Positions 31,396 through 39,227 are shown, counted from the stretch's first letter. The stretch is DNA of 39,983 nucleotides from Clostridia bacterium (GCA_017427525.1 JAFRSP010000073.1:1-39983), one strand, 5' to 3'. Numbers and translations are program-made. The notes: a model not told the origin generated them from the sequence alone.

Positions 31396-32403
31396 TCAGG
31401 GAATCAGATAGAAATCATCGTCCGGAAGGCTGCCGCCGACCGAGGCCGGATTCTGCTCAAAGAGCACATTCAGGTAGCCGGAAAGCGCTTCCTTCATTTC
31501 GGCACCGTCGATATAGGTGATATTGCAGAAGGGGATGGCCTTTTCGGCAACGGGGGCCTTGGTGATTCCATAGTTCTCAACCAGAACCGAGGCTTCCTTC
31601 GGATTTTCGTTGACATAGGCGGTCGAGGCCTTGTATTCCTCCAGGAACTTTGCCAGCTGCTGGGGATACTGCTCGGCGAATTCGGTGCGCACGATCAGGC
31701 CGGCCGTGATGAACTGGCTGCCGTTGTTCAGTGCATTCCACTCCTCGGTGAGATCGAGGACGACATTCAGGTTCTCCACAGAACCCTGGGCAACCGTGAC
31801 AAAGGGCTGGGGCATCATGGCGATTGCGCTCTCTTGGTTGGACATCAGCGCAACGATCTCGGTGGGCTCGCTCTTCCATTCGACCGTGAGGTCGGCGGCA
31901 AGGTCGATTCCGTGCTGTGCGAGGAGGTAGGTGAGGGCATATTCCGGCGTGGTGCCCTTACCGGTGGCATAGATCGTTTTGCCGCGGAGGTCTTCCAGGC
32001 TGTGAACGGTCTGCTCGCCCTTTTCAACGATATAGACGACACCCAGCGTGTTGATGGCGGCAAAGCGCACGGCGCCCTTGGAGTTGTGATAGAGGATCGA
32101 TGCGAGGTTGGCGGGAACGGCCAAAACGTCGAGTTCGCCCTGGAGCAGGCTGGGGGTCAGCTCATCTGCTGCGGCAGCAAGGGTGAAGGTGATATCGCTT
32201 TCGCATTCGCCTTTTTCAGCTTCGTCCAGCAGCTTGACCATGCCGATGGAGGTGGGTCCTTTGAGTCCGCCCAAACGGATGGTGACAGGCTCTTCGGCAA
32301 CCTCTTCTCCGCCTTCGTCAGCAGGCTCTTCCTTGGTGGAGCAGGCGGTAAACAGACCGGCAAGAAGTACCAGGCACAGGAGAAGCGAGAGGAGTTTCTT
32401 CAT
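31396..32403 (-). CDS. ABC transporter substrate-binding lipoprotein (NMT1/SsuA-like)
   Basis: 335 residues. The lipoprotein signal ends at LFTAC (Cys21), followed by an acidic linker. The two-lobe binding fold has the first-strand motif IRLGGLKGPTSIGMVKLLD, a central LRGKTIYATGKGTTPEY and an ITAGLIVRTEFAEQYPQQL segment characteristic of the nitrate/sulfonate/taurine or THI5-like family. The ligand cannot be read from the sequence. ATG at 32403 has AAGGAAGG about 10 nt upstream. No permease or ATPase gene is adjacent; both neighbours are unrelated, so it is an orphan component. A 345-bp region upstream holds no other gene. Confidence 0.85.
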   Translation of the reverse strand: MKKLLSLLLCLVLLAGLFTACSTKEEPADEGGEEVAEEPVTIRLGGLKGPTSIGMVKLLDEAEKGECESDITFTLAAAADELTPSLLQGELDVLAVPANLASILYHNSKGAVRFAAINTLGVVYIVEKGEQTVHSLEDLRGKTIYATGKGTTPEYALTYLLAQHGIDLAADLTVEWKSEPTEIVALMSNQESAIAMMPQPFVTVAQGSVENLNVVLDLTEEWNALNNGSQFITAGLIVRTEFAEQYPQQLAKFLEEYKASTAYVNENPKEASVLVENYGITKAPVAEKAIPFCNITYIDGAEMKEALSGYLNVLFEQNPASVGGSLPDDDFYLIP

Positions 32404-32748
32404 GGTTTAAAAACCTTCCTTTCTAAGAGATGGTTATGGATTTGTGACACAATCAAACAAATCTGAGGTTCATGCACCGCATACAGTATAACAGAAGAGA
32501 AGAATAATTGCGTTGCACACGCAACATAAAATCAAAAACCAGGGGATTTTCAGGGAGAAAAGGCGGGAATTCGGCGGCAAAAGGGCAAATGCTTCGATGT
32601 GGAGGAAAAGGTTTGAGGGGACCCTCCTTTTTCTTAAAGCTGCAAAAGATGAGAAATATTTGTGAACAGCATGATCCGCTTCCGAATTGGCAAAGGGACG
32701 GCGTTAAGAAAAAGAAGCAGGCGCTCCTCATTTGGAGGAGAGAACGAT
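32404..32748. other. Intergenic region without a supported gene
   Basis: 345 bp, AT-rich next to the binding-protein start. TATACT on the minus strand near 32482-32487 is a possible -10 without a good -35. A CTCCTC/GAGGAG hairpin lies near 32724-32741. An 80-codon plus-strand frame (32508-32750) has no ribosome binding site and basic low-complexity content, so it is not annotated. Confidence 0.5.
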
Positions 32749-32783
32749 AAAAAGCAGGGAGCAAAAATGCTCCCTGCTTTTTT
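32749..32783. terminator. Terminator of the rpsF-ssb-rpsR operon
   Basis: AAAAAGCAGGGAGCA (32749-32763) pairs with TGCTCCCTGCTTTTT (32768-32782), with T/A runs on both sides. Active for the minus-strand rpsR transcript. Confidence 0.9.
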
Positions 32784-32810
32784 GGATGGTTTGGATGCGT
32801 CCGCCTTCGA

Positions 32811-33056
32811 TCAGTCGTTGACGAAGGGCAGCAGCGCGATATGACGAGCGCGCTTGATGGCGACCGTCAGCTGACGCTGATGCTTGGCGCAGGTGCCGGT
32901 GATCCGGCGGGGCAGGATCTTGCCGCGCTCGGAGAGATACCGACGCAGACGGGCAGAATCCTTATAGTCGATATGATCGATCTTGTCAACGCAGAAAGAG
33001 CAAACCTTTCTCTTGGCTCGCTTGCCTCTGGCGACAACCTTTTCTCTGTTGTTCAT
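32811..33056 (-). CDS. rpsR: 30S ribosomal protein S18
   Basis: 81 residues. The signature [19 protein letters not shown], then [20 protein letters not shown] and [20 protein letters not shown], is diagnostic. It carries the cysteine-containing N-terminus (CSFC, then TGTC), indicating a zinc-binding C+ form of S18. Third gene of the operon, 74 nt after ssb. Confidence 0.98.
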   Translation of the reverse strand: MNNREKVVARGKRAKRKVCSFCVDKIDHIDYKDSARLRRYLSERGKILPRRITGTCAKHQRQLTVAIKRARHIALLPFVND

Positions 33057-33130
33057 ACCATGAGTCCTCCTAATTCAGTCTTCCCCGATTGGGGAAATGG
33101 TTCCGGCAATGCAGCGGCGGGAGCTCTTTT

Positions 33131-33592
33131 TCAGAAGGGCAGACCGTCGTCCTCCGTGATGACCTCAAAATCAGTCGAAGGAGAGGCATAGGCGGGTTCT
33201 GCCGCGGGAGCAGAGGCCGCATTCGACGCAGACGCATAGGCGCCGCCGTAACCGCCGGAAGCGGCGGCATTATCACGCTTGGAATCGGCAAAATAAACTT
33301 CGTCGGCCACGACCTCGTAGGAACGACGCTTGTTTCCCTGCTGATCCTGCCAATTTCTCACCTGAAGAGAGCCACAGACTGCAACCTGCTGCCCCTTGGT
33401 GAAGTAACGGGAGACGAATTCCGCAGTGCTGCGCCAGCAGACGATATCGATGAAATCGGCCTGACGCTCCTGCCCCTGTTTCGTATAGGGACGGTTCACC
33501 GCCAGCGTGAAATTGACGACCGGAAGATTGCTCTGCGTATGCTTGAGCTCGGGGTTCGCGGTCAGGCGCCCCATTAAAATGACCTTGTTCAT
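33131..33592 (-). CDS. ssb: Single-stranded DNA-binding protein
   Basis: 153 residues. The OB-fold (MNKVILMGRLTANPELKHTQ, then NFTLAVNR and FIDIVCWRSTAEFVSRYFTKGQ, ending RRSYEVVADEVYF) covers about 1-105. A Gly/Ala/Ser-rich flexible tail leads to the acidic tip EDDGLPF, which recruits repair and replication partners. It binds ssDNA as a tetramer. ATG at 33592 begins the canonical sequence. The position between rpsF and rpsR is conserved in Firmicutes. Confidence 0.98.
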   Translation of the reverse strand: MNKVILMGRLTANPELKHTQSNLPVVNFTLAVNRPYTKQGQERQADFIDIVCWRSTAEFVSRYFTKGQQVAVCGSLQVRNWQDQQGNKRRSYEVVADEVYFADSKRDNAAASGGYGGAYASASNAASAPAAEPAYASPSTDFEVITEDDGLPF

Positions 33593-33654
33593 TCCACATC
33601 ACCTTTCCGGTTCATTTGGGCGCAGGGCCCAAACCTGTGAAAACCGCGAAGCTT

Positions 33655-33939
33655 CTACTCCTTTGCGACGATCATGGAGCGAAGAACGCCTTCCGTGATG
33701 TTGTAGACACGGTCGAGCTCTGCGGGGAAATCTGCCGAAGCTTCAAAGTTGATCAGCGTGTAGCAGCCTTCCTTGCAGTCGTTGATCTCATAGGCCAGCA
33801 CACGCTTGCCCCAATCCTCAACGCTCTCCACAGTGCCGTTGGCAGCGATCAGGCTGGTGAATTTCTCCACCACTGCCGCAACGCCTTCCTCCCCCAGAGA
33901 GGGGTCGACAACCAGGATGGTCTCATACTTGTTTGCCAT
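33655..33939 (-). CDS. rpsF: 30S ribosomal protein S6
   Basis: 94 residues. MANKYETILVVDPSLGEEGV starts the protein, and WGKRVLAYEINDCKEGCYTL with the C-terminal LRSMIVAKE match S6. ATG at 33939 has GGAGG 9-10 nt upstream; longer frames upstream are discarded. First gene of rpsF-ssb-rpsR, read from the consensus promoter at 34030-34058. Confidence 0.98.
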   Translation of the reverse strand: MANKYETILVVDPSLGEEGVAAVVEKFTSLIAANGTVESVEDWGKRVLAYEINDCKEGCYTLINFEASADFPAELDRVYNITEGVLRSMIVAKE

Positions 33940-33966
33940 GGTGTTGCACCTCCTTTTGGACAGATG

Positions 33967-33991
33967 GCCCCCCGCTCTTTTGACGGGGAGC
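33967..33991 (-). promoter_or_regulatory. Leader hairpin of rpsF, possible S6:S18 autoregulatory site
   Basis: In the rpsF leader RNA, GCTCCCCGTC can pair with the downstream GCGGGGGGC around an AAAAGA loop, with bulged bases that include a CCG. Known S6:S18 leader elements sit at this location, but I could not verify the consensus. Confidence 0.3.
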
Positions 33992-34029
33992 AAGGATTTC
34001 AGCAGCTTGAAAAAACCGCTTGGAATTGC

Positions 34030-34058
34030 ATTATATCCAAAAAGAGCAGGCTTGTCAA
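34030..34058 (-). promoter_or_regulatory. Consensus promoter of rpsF-ssb-rpsR
   Basis: Minus strand perfect TTGACA (34053-34058), a 17-nt spacer and perfect TATAAT (34030-34035); transcription should start near 34023, giving an ~85-nt leader. Confidence 0.92.
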
Positions 34059-34173
34059 GAGAGGGGCCGCGTCGAAATGCAGAAGGTATCATGTTTTTGG
34101 GGCCCCATGCATAGAATGGGAAAAACAATGCCGGAAAGCGACATCTCGCTGCGCAGGAAGAGGGGACAACAGG

Positions 34174-35088
34174 ATGGAACAAAACGGAGAGTTTCGGGCC
34201 GAAGGAGCAGGCCCCATCAGAAGCTATAGCTTGGCAGAGCTGCATGCCGCCTGCGCGACGGGAAGGATTCTGGAGGGGCGTGCGCTGCTTTGTGATGAAG
34301 ACTGCAATCTCACAGTGGACTTGGGAGGTGCGGTGGGCTTTATGCCGCGCGAAGAGTGTGCTCTGGGGGTGCGCGAGGGAAGAGTGCGCGACATCGCCAT
34401 TCTGACCCGGGTGGGAAGGCAGATCAGCTGCTGCGTGACCGGATTCGACGGCGAGCGGTTTTTGCTCAGTCGGCGGCTGGCGCAGCAGCAGGTTCGGGAT
34501 ACCTTTATGGCGCGGCTACGGCCGGGCGATGTGATCTCCTGTACCGTGACCCGGCTGGCCGAGTTCGGCGCATTTGTCGATATCGGATGCGGACTGCCTT
34601 CGCTTATCCCGATCGACAATCTCTCGGTTTCGCGTATCCTGCATCCGAGAGACCGCCTTCAGGAGGGGATGACGCTGCGCGCCGTTGTGCGGGAGGTCAA
34701 TCTGGAGCTCGCACGCCTTTCTCTCTCGCACAAGGAACTGCTCGGCACCTGGGAGGAGAATGCAGCGCTTTTCGCACAGGGACAAACGGTGCCCGGCGTC
34801 ATCCGTGGGGTGGAGAGCTACGGCGTGTTTGTCGAACTCATGCCCAACCTGACAGGTCTTGCCGAGTGGAAAGCGGGGCTGACCGTGGGGGAAACGGCGG
34901 TGGCCTACATCAAGAGTATTTTGAAAGACCGCATGAAGATTAAGCTTCTGATCGCAGATCACTTTCCCACCCTTACGCCTCCGCCTCCGCCTCGCTACTT
35001 TACACAGGCAGACCACATCTCCTATTGGCGCTACAGCCCCGAGGGCTGTCCTAAAGTGATCGAAACGGTGTTTGAGGTGCGGGTATAG
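34174..35088 (+). CDS. Protein with S1 RNA-binding repeats
   Basis: 304 residues. Two clear S1 domains are seen: about 110-185 (PGDVISCTVTRLAEFGAFVD, then GCGLPSLIPIDNL) and about 205-270 (GVIRGVESYGVFVELMPNLTG, then LAEWKAGLTVGETAVAYI). An N-terminal divergent repeat precedes them (about 25-95, GAVGFMPREECALG). It probably binds RNA and could act on the ribosome like Bacillus YpfD or short S1 proteins. The C-terminal tail is Pro-rich with aromatic residues. ATG at 34174 has an AGAGGGG site 9 nt upstream; the longer frame crosses the rpsF promoter and is rejected. Divergent from rpsF by 115 bp to the promoter. Confidence 0.82.
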   Translation: MEQNGEFRAEGAGPIRSYSLAELHAACATGRILEGRALLCDEDCNLTVDLGGAVGFMPREECALGVREGRVRDIAILTRVGRQISCCVTGFDGERFLLSRRLAQQQVRDTFMARLRPGDVISCTVTRLAEFGAFVDIGCGLPSLIPIDNLSVSRILHPRDRLQEGMTLRAVVREVNLELARLSLSHKELLGTWEENAALFAQGQTVPGVIRGVESYGVFVELMPNLTGLAEWKAGLTVGETAVAYIKSILKDRMKIKLLIADHFPTLTPPPPPRYFTQADHISYWRYSPEGCPKVIETVFEVRV

Positions 35089-35173
35089 AGTCTATATAAT
35101 AAATTAAGAAGAGAAGTGAAATAAGGATTTGAAACCAGAAAAAGGCTTTTTCAGCGGCGTGGGAAAAACAGAA

Positions 35174-35203
35174 GAATAACCGAACGACAGGCGCTTCATA
35201 CTA
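35174..35203 (+). promoter_or_regulatory. Sigma-G (forespore) promoter of ypeB
   Basis: GAATA (35174-35178), an 18-nt spacer and CATACTA (35197-35203) match the sigma-G consensus GHATR-N18-CATNHTA exactly. The start would fall about 30 nt before the ypeB ATG. Confidence 0.75.
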
Positions 35204-35237
35204 AGGAAAACGGTCAACCACGAAAGGACGGATTCCG

Positions 35238-36521
35238 ATGGCCATTCGAAAGCGCAGTTTGGTTCGCCTTCTCAGCTTTTCCTTTGCCTTGAGCCTGGTG
35301 TTTGGCGGCATCGCTTTGACAGAAATGCGGCAGGCCGGTGCATATCGTCTGCTTCTGAACGCCGCATCGGGGCGCGCGCTGGCAGGGCTCAGCCGAAGTC
35401 TCTCTGAGGTGCAGCAAGGGCTGACCCGCGGATTGACCTATCGCTCTTCCTCCATGCTGGGACAATCGGCTCTTGAGCTGGCGACGGCGGCGTCCGGCGG
35501 CCGTGCCGCACTCGACTGTCTCCCCCTCTCTGCGGGGGAGCTTAACGAGGTAGGGATCTATCTTTCCCAACTTGCCGACTATGCCGCTGCGCTGCAGCGG
35601 GAGGTTGTCGGAGAAGACGGTCTATCGGCGGACAGCAGGGAACGGCTTCGGGAGCTGCTCGGCTATGCGAAGCAGCTTTCGGATGAGATCTGTGGGGCGG
35701 AGGAAGAAATCTGCGCCGGCAGGGGGGAGATGGACTCGCTTGCAAAGAAGGTGCAGGAAGACGGGCGGCCCGCCCTGTTTTATGATGGGCTCTACTCGGC
35801 GCACATGTTGGAGACGCCTCTCAGCGCGGCGCTGAACGGAGCGGAGGAGGTGACCTGTCAGCAGGCACAGCAAATTGCCGCAACCCTGCTTTCGCTCGAG
35901 CCGGATAAGCTGGAGCTTGCGGGGGAGAGCACAGGGCCGCTCGCCGCATGGCGGTTTCAAAAGGACGGGATCACGGTTTCGGTGACAAAGGCAGGCGGGA
36001 AGCTGCTGGCTCTGGTCAACGATCGGGAGCTTGCGGCAGGTGCGCTCGATCCCGCCGAGGCGCTGCGCTCCGCCGCCGAATTTCTCTCGGCCCAGGGCTA
36101 TTCCGGGATGACGCCCATCTCCCACGAGGTGACGGATACTCTGGTGACGGTCTGCTTTGCCTTTGAGAAGGAGAAAGTGCTGTTCTATCCGGACTGCATC
36201 ACACTGGCGGTGGCGCGGGAGGGCGGCGATCTTGTCGGATTTTCCGCAGCGCAGTATCTGCTGCACCACGATGAAGATCGAAGTGTCGGCGCGGCGCGGC
36301 TCGAGATCGATGCAGCGCAGGGATATCTTCCGAAGGATCACAGCCTGGAATCGGCACGATATGCCGTGATCGCCTCCCCCGGCGGAGTGGAGAGTCTGGC
36401 GCTGGAGCTCACGACCTCACAGGGAGAGGATCGGTACCTGTATTATCTGGACGCCCAAAGCGCGGAGGAGTTGAAGCTCTCCCGTCTGCGGGAGGACGAG
36501 ACCGGCCGTCGGATCGACTGA
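35238..36521 (+). CDS. ypeB: Germination protein YpeB
   Basis: 427 residues. An N-terminal membrane anchor (about 8-28) is followed by a helical region (40-200) and C-terminal PepSY/YpeB-type repeats (YSGMTPISHEVTDTLVTVCF, then FEKEKVLFYPDCITLAVAREG and YLPKDHSLESARYAV). In spore formers YpeB localises and stabilises the cortex lytic enzyme SleB in the spore, needed for germination. ATG at 35238 has AAAGGA about 9 nt upstream. A consensus sigma-G promoter lies at 35174-35203. The partner sleB, which normally precedes it, is not here; the upstream gene encodes S1 repeats. Ends before a terminator, so it is monocistronic. Confidence 0.9.
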   Translation: MAIRKRSLVRLLSFSFALSLVFGGIALTEMRQAGAYRLLLNAASGRALAGLSRSLSEVQQGLTRGLTYRSSSMLGQSALELATAASGGRAALDCLPLSAGELNEVGIYLSQLADYAAALQREVVGEDGLSADSRERLRELLGYAKQLSDEICGAEEEICAGRGEMDSLAKKVQEDGRPALFYDGLYSAHMLETPLSAALNGAEEVTCQQAQQIAATLLSLEPDKLELAGESTGPLAAWRFQKDGITVSVTKAGGKLLALVNDRELAAGALDPAEALRSAAEFLSAQGYSGMTPISHEVTDTLVTVCFAFEKEKVLFYPDCITLAVAREGGDLVGFSAAQYLLHHDEDRSVGAARLEIDAAQGYLPKDHSLESARYAVIASPGGVESLALELTTSQGEDRYLYYLDAQSAEELKLSRLREDETGRRID

Positions 36522-36567
36522 GAGAAACGGTCTCGCAGGGAAAGGCGGCAGGGAATATCGAACAATA

Positions 36568-36605
36568 AAAAGTGGCAGGAATCCATTCGGGTTCCTGCCA
36601 CTTTT
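36568..36605 (+). terminator. Terminator after ypeB
   Basis: A perfect 14-bp stem AAAAGTGGCAGGAA (36568-36581) / TTCCTGCCACTTTT (36592-36605) with a 10-nt loop and A/T run ends. Confidence 0.92.
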
Positions 36606-36656
36606 GCGGACAACGCGCAAAATGCCGACGGCACGGGGTTAAAAAGGTGGAAAAAC

Positions 36657-36685
36657 TTGAAAGCCCTGCAAAAGCGTGTTACAAT
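36657..36685 (+). promoter_or_regulatory. Promoter of the queT operon
   Basis: TTGAAA (36657-36662), a 17-nt spacer and TACAAT (36680-36685). The start near 36692 gives a 136-nt structured leader. Confidence 0.85.
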
Positions 36686-36691
36686 AGCATA

Positions 36692-36827
36692 CATGTGAAC
36701 CAAGCCTCTGGGCTTCCTTTGTAAGGGAGAGCGCGGCTCGGGCAGAGGCCCACAAGGAGAACGCTGAAAAAAACAGGGAATGGTACTGTGATTTCTTTGA
36801 CTGTCCCGGACGAAAAGAGGAACGCTT
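36692..36827 (+). promoter_or_regulatory. Structured leader of queT, probable preQ1 riboswitch (class III candidate)
   Basis: GCCTCTG (36704-36710) pairs with CAGAGGC (36743-36749). Inside it CTTCCTT/AAGGGAG forms a hairpin around TGT. AGCG just after it (36730-36733) can pair with CGCT at 36762-36765, giving an H-type pseudoknot that encloses an ACAAGGAG sequence. Class III preQ1 riboswitches are known to precede queT genes in Ruminococcaceae-like Clostridia and contain such a pseudoknot. The class assignment is inferred from gene context and fold, without consensus matching. Confidence 0.5.
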
Positions 36828-37340
36828 TTGAAAAAGTTGACTGGAACGCAGCGGCTGACCCGCGCCGCCGTGACCGCCGCCATCTATGCGGCGCTGACCC
36901 TTGCCTTGGCGCCGATTTCCTTCGGGCCAATCCAACTCCGTGTTGCCGAGGCGCTGACTCTGGTTCCCTTCATGATGCCCTCCGTGGTGCCGGGGCTGTT
37001 TGTGGGCTGTCTGCTGGCGAATGCGCTGGCCGGTGGAGGTGTGCTCGATACCGTGTTTGGCTCGGCCGCCACGCTGATTGCCGCATGGATCACGAGCCGG
37101 AGCAAAAACCGCCTGATAGCGGCGCTCTCTCCGGTCTTGGTCAATGCCGTGATCGTGGGGCTGGTGCTTTATCGTCTGTATTATCTCGGAACTGAAGTGC
37201 CCGTCTGGGTGCCCATGCTTGAGGTGGGAGCCGGACAAATGGTGGCCTGCTTTGGACTGGGGCTTCCGCTGCTGCATATTTTGGAAAAGCAGTTTCCTCA
37301 GCTCGGTGAGCGGGAAGAAGAGATCCAAAAGAGGGGATAG
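36828..37340 (+). CDS. queT: QueT-type ECF transporter substrate-binding (S) component
   Basis: 170 residues, five to six membrane helices. The N-terminal motif LTRAAVTAAIYAALTLALAP, then FGPIQLRVAEALTLVPF, is the hallmark of QueT S components, which bring queuosine precursors (preQ1 or queuine) into the cell with a shared ECF module. The second signature region is NAVIVGLVLYRLYYLG. The start is TTG at 36828 with AGAGG 7 nt upstream; no ATG lies closer. The structured leader before it supports the substrate. Its stop is 2 nt before the first CHR gene, so they are cotranscribed. The energising ECF-A/A'/T genes are not in this window. Confidence 0.88.
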   Translation: MKKLTGTQRLTRAAVTAAIYAALTLALAPISFGPIQLRVAEALTLVPFMMPSVVPGLFVGCLLANALAGGGVLDTVFGSAATLIAAWITSRSKNRLIAALSPVLVNAVIVGLVLYRLYYLGTEVPVWVPMLEVGAGQMVACFGLGLPLLHILEKQFPQLGEREEEIQKRG

Positions 37341-37342
37341 GA

Positions 37343-38011
37343 ATGGAACCAACTGAGCTTCCGTCACGTGAAAAGAAACAGGGAGAAGCGGAGCAAGGTC
37401 CGGCAGAGGCTCCTCTTGCAATGCCAAAGACCGCGCCGCCGCGGGAGGATGTTACGCCCCTGCAGCTTTTTTGGGAATTCTTCAAAATCGGATGCTTCAC
37501 CTTCGGAGGAGGGTGGAGCATCGTTTCGCAGATCGAACAGAACTACATTTCGCGCCGGCAATGGATGACCTCTCAGGAGCTGCTCGACCTGACCAGCGTG
37601 GGGCGCAGTCTGCCAGGTGTGATGATCGGGAACGTCTCGTTTCTGTTTGGCTATCAGATCGGGGGGCTGCGGTGCGGCTATGCCTGCGTGCTGGGAATCG
37701 CGCTGCCGCCTCTTCTCATCCTCACCTTTGTTACCACGATGTACAGCATGCTTCAGGGAAACCCTTATGTGCTGCATGCGATGACCGGAGTGCGCGCCGC
37801 CGTGGCTCCCATTATCCTGAGCGCGGCTGCCATGCTGCGCAAAGGCGCCCTCGAGCGCCCTGCCTGCTGGGCCGTGGCGGCGGGCGCTTTCCTGCTGTCG
37901 CTGCGATACAACGTGGGCAGTGTGCAGCTGGTGGTACTCGGCATGGCGGCAGGGCTTGCTGTCTCCTGGTGGGACAAGAGAAGGGGGGGCAGGCCGCATG
38001 GTGCTGCTTGA
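37343..38011 (+). CDS. CHR-family (chromate transporter) half protein, first of a pair
   Basis: 222 residues. A charged N-terminal extension of about 35 residues precedes the CHR domain: LFWEFFKIGCFTFGGGWSIV (conserved FFKIGxxTFGGG motif), RSLPGVMIGNVSFLFGYQIGG and several membrane helices. Paired short CHR proteins form antiparallel heterodimers that transport chromate or an unknown anion. The native substrate here is unknown. ATG at 37343 has GAGGGG 6 nt upstream inside the queT end. It overlaps its partner by 14 nt. Cotranscription with queT behind a probable preQ1 leader is unexpected. Confidence 0.88.
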   Translation: MEPTELPSREKKQGEAEQGPAEAPLAMPKTAPPREDVTPLQLFWEFFKIGCFTFGGGWSIVSQIEQNYISRRQWMTSQELLDLTSVGRSLPGVMIGNVSFLFGYQIGGLRCGYACVLGIALPPLLILTFVTTMYSMLQGNPYVLHAMTGVRAAVAPIILSAAAMLRKGALERPACWAVAAGAFLLSLRYNVGSVQLVVLGMAAGLAVSWWDKRRGGRPHGAA

Positions 38012-38522
38012 ACTCCTTTGGAGCTTTGTCAAGATCGGATTTACCAGTTTTGGCGGGCTCTCGATGATCCCTCTGATCAGCGATGAGATGCTCTCGCATG
38101 GCTGGATGACGGCGCTCGAGGTCTCGGATATCGTGGCCATCGCGGAGATGACGCCGGGGCCGGTTGGGCTCAACTGTGCCACCTTTGCCGGCATTCGTGC
38201 CGCAGGGCTTGCGGGGGCCGCTGCGGCAAATCTCGGAGTACTGCTCCCATCGTTGACGCTGTGTGCCGCGGCTGCCGTGTTCTTCGCCAGGGTGAAGGAC
38301 AGCGAGCTGGTGCAAAACATGATGGTGGGGGTGCGGCCCGCCTGCTTCGGGCTGATCTGCGCAACCGTGCTCAAGCTGGGAGCTACCAACTACAGCGGTC
38401 CTGCGCTGCCGGCAACCGCCGCCATCGGCCTGCTCGATGTGCTGTTGCTTTTGAAGTTGCGCTGGAGTGTGCCGCGGGTGCTGGCGGTGAGCGCGCTGCT
38501 GGGACTGTTGCTGGTGCATTGA
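37998..38522 (+). CDS. CHR-family (chromate transporter) half protein, second of the pair
   Basis: 174 residues. The CHR domain has LLWSFVKIGFTSFGGLSMIP, then VAIAEMTPGPVGLNCATFAG with the family's PGP motif, and four to five more hydrophobic segments. There is no N-terminal extension. ATG at 37998 lies in the tail of the first CHR gene (14-nt overlap), implying fixed stoichiometry by coupled translation. The operon ends at a strong terminator at 38541-38583. Confidence 0.9.
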   Translation: MVLLELLWSFVKIGFTSFGGLSMIPLISDEMLSHGWMTALEVSDIVAIAEMTPGPVGLNCATFAGIRAAGLAGAAAANLGVLLPSLTLCAAAAVFFARVKDSELVQNMMVGVRPACFGLICATVLKLGATNYSGPALPATAAIGLLDVLLLLKLRWSVPRVLAVSALLGLLLVH

Positions 38523-38540
38523 AAATGAAATAAACAAAAC

Positions 38541-38583
38541 GCCCCTTGGAGCGCATTTGCGCACGCCAAGGGGCATTTTTTTC
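38541..38583. terminator. Terminator of the queT-CHR operon
   Basis: GCCCCTTGG (38541-38549) pairs with CCAAGGGGC (38566-38574); the 16-nt loop contains a further GCGCA/TGCGC stem. Eight T (38576-38583) follow. Confidence 0.92.
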
Positions 38584-38603
38584 TGTGGAGAAATGGGAGG
38601 ACG

Positions 38604-39128
38604 CTATTCCTTGCCCGCTCCGCCGGGCTTTTTTTTGCGCCGGATCTGCTGCTTGAGACGGATATCAGAGGGGAAATCCGGAATATCCTCAAACACCTTG
38701 CCCTTTTTTTCCCGCCAGAGGGCATATTCCTGAAGATCGGACCCGGCCAGCTTGAGACATACGGCGATCACCACGCTGTCGTCGATATAGCCGACTCCAG
38801 GGATGCTGTCGGGCAGGAGGTCGATCGGAGAGACAAAGTATAGAAGGGCGCCGAGTACCGACAGAATCGTGCCGATCGGGATATCGGGGTATTCCTTGCT
38901 TGTATAGCTTCGAACCATCGAGGCCATGCGGGGGATATTCGAAAGGATTCCCCCGACCACGGGGACGACGCCGAGCTTTTTTTCAAGCCGCTGGAGAAAA
39001 CGCTCCAGCTTATCGGGGTCTTGCAAGAGCTCTTCCGCCTGCTCACGTCCCTCCTCAAGCACCCTTTCCGCCTGCAGCTCGCGGAATTCTTCCTCCGATT
39101 GCGGAGACTGTTGGGAAAAGTCAGTCAC
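38604..39128 (-). CDS. DUF1232 (YkvA-like) membrane protein
   Basis: 174 residues. An acidic Gln/Glu-rich N-terminal helix (1-55) precedes the DUF1232 motif LLYFVSPIDLLPDSIPGVGY with IDDSVVIAVCL at about 95-125. This is a membrane-associated domain common in bacteria, often of unknown role. The C-terminus is very basic (RRKKKPGG). The GTG start at 39128 is set by GGAGG 7 nt upstream. It lies 99 nt after clpB on the same strand and may be cotranscribed or have its own promoter; convergent with the CHR operon. Confidence 0.88.
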   Translation of the reverse strand: MTDFSQQSPQSEEEFRELQAERVLEEGREQAEELLQDPDKLERFLQRLEKKLGVVPVVGGILSNIPRMASMVRSYTSKEYPDIPIGTILSVLGALLYFVSPIDLLPDSIPGVGYIDDSVVIAVCLKLAGSDLQEYALWREKKGKVFEDIPDFPSDIRLKQQIRRKKKPGGAGKE

Positions 39129-39227
39129 AATGCACCCTCCTTTCTGTTTGTGTGCTCATCCTATCACAAATGCGGGATTTCCGCAAGAGATCAAACCACA
39201 CGAGGTGCGGGGATCCTCGCTGTATGC

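Noticed and set aside
32508..32750. 80-codon basic frame upstream of the binding-protein gene
   Set aside because: No ribosome binding site, low complexity and no conserved pattern; more likely chance.
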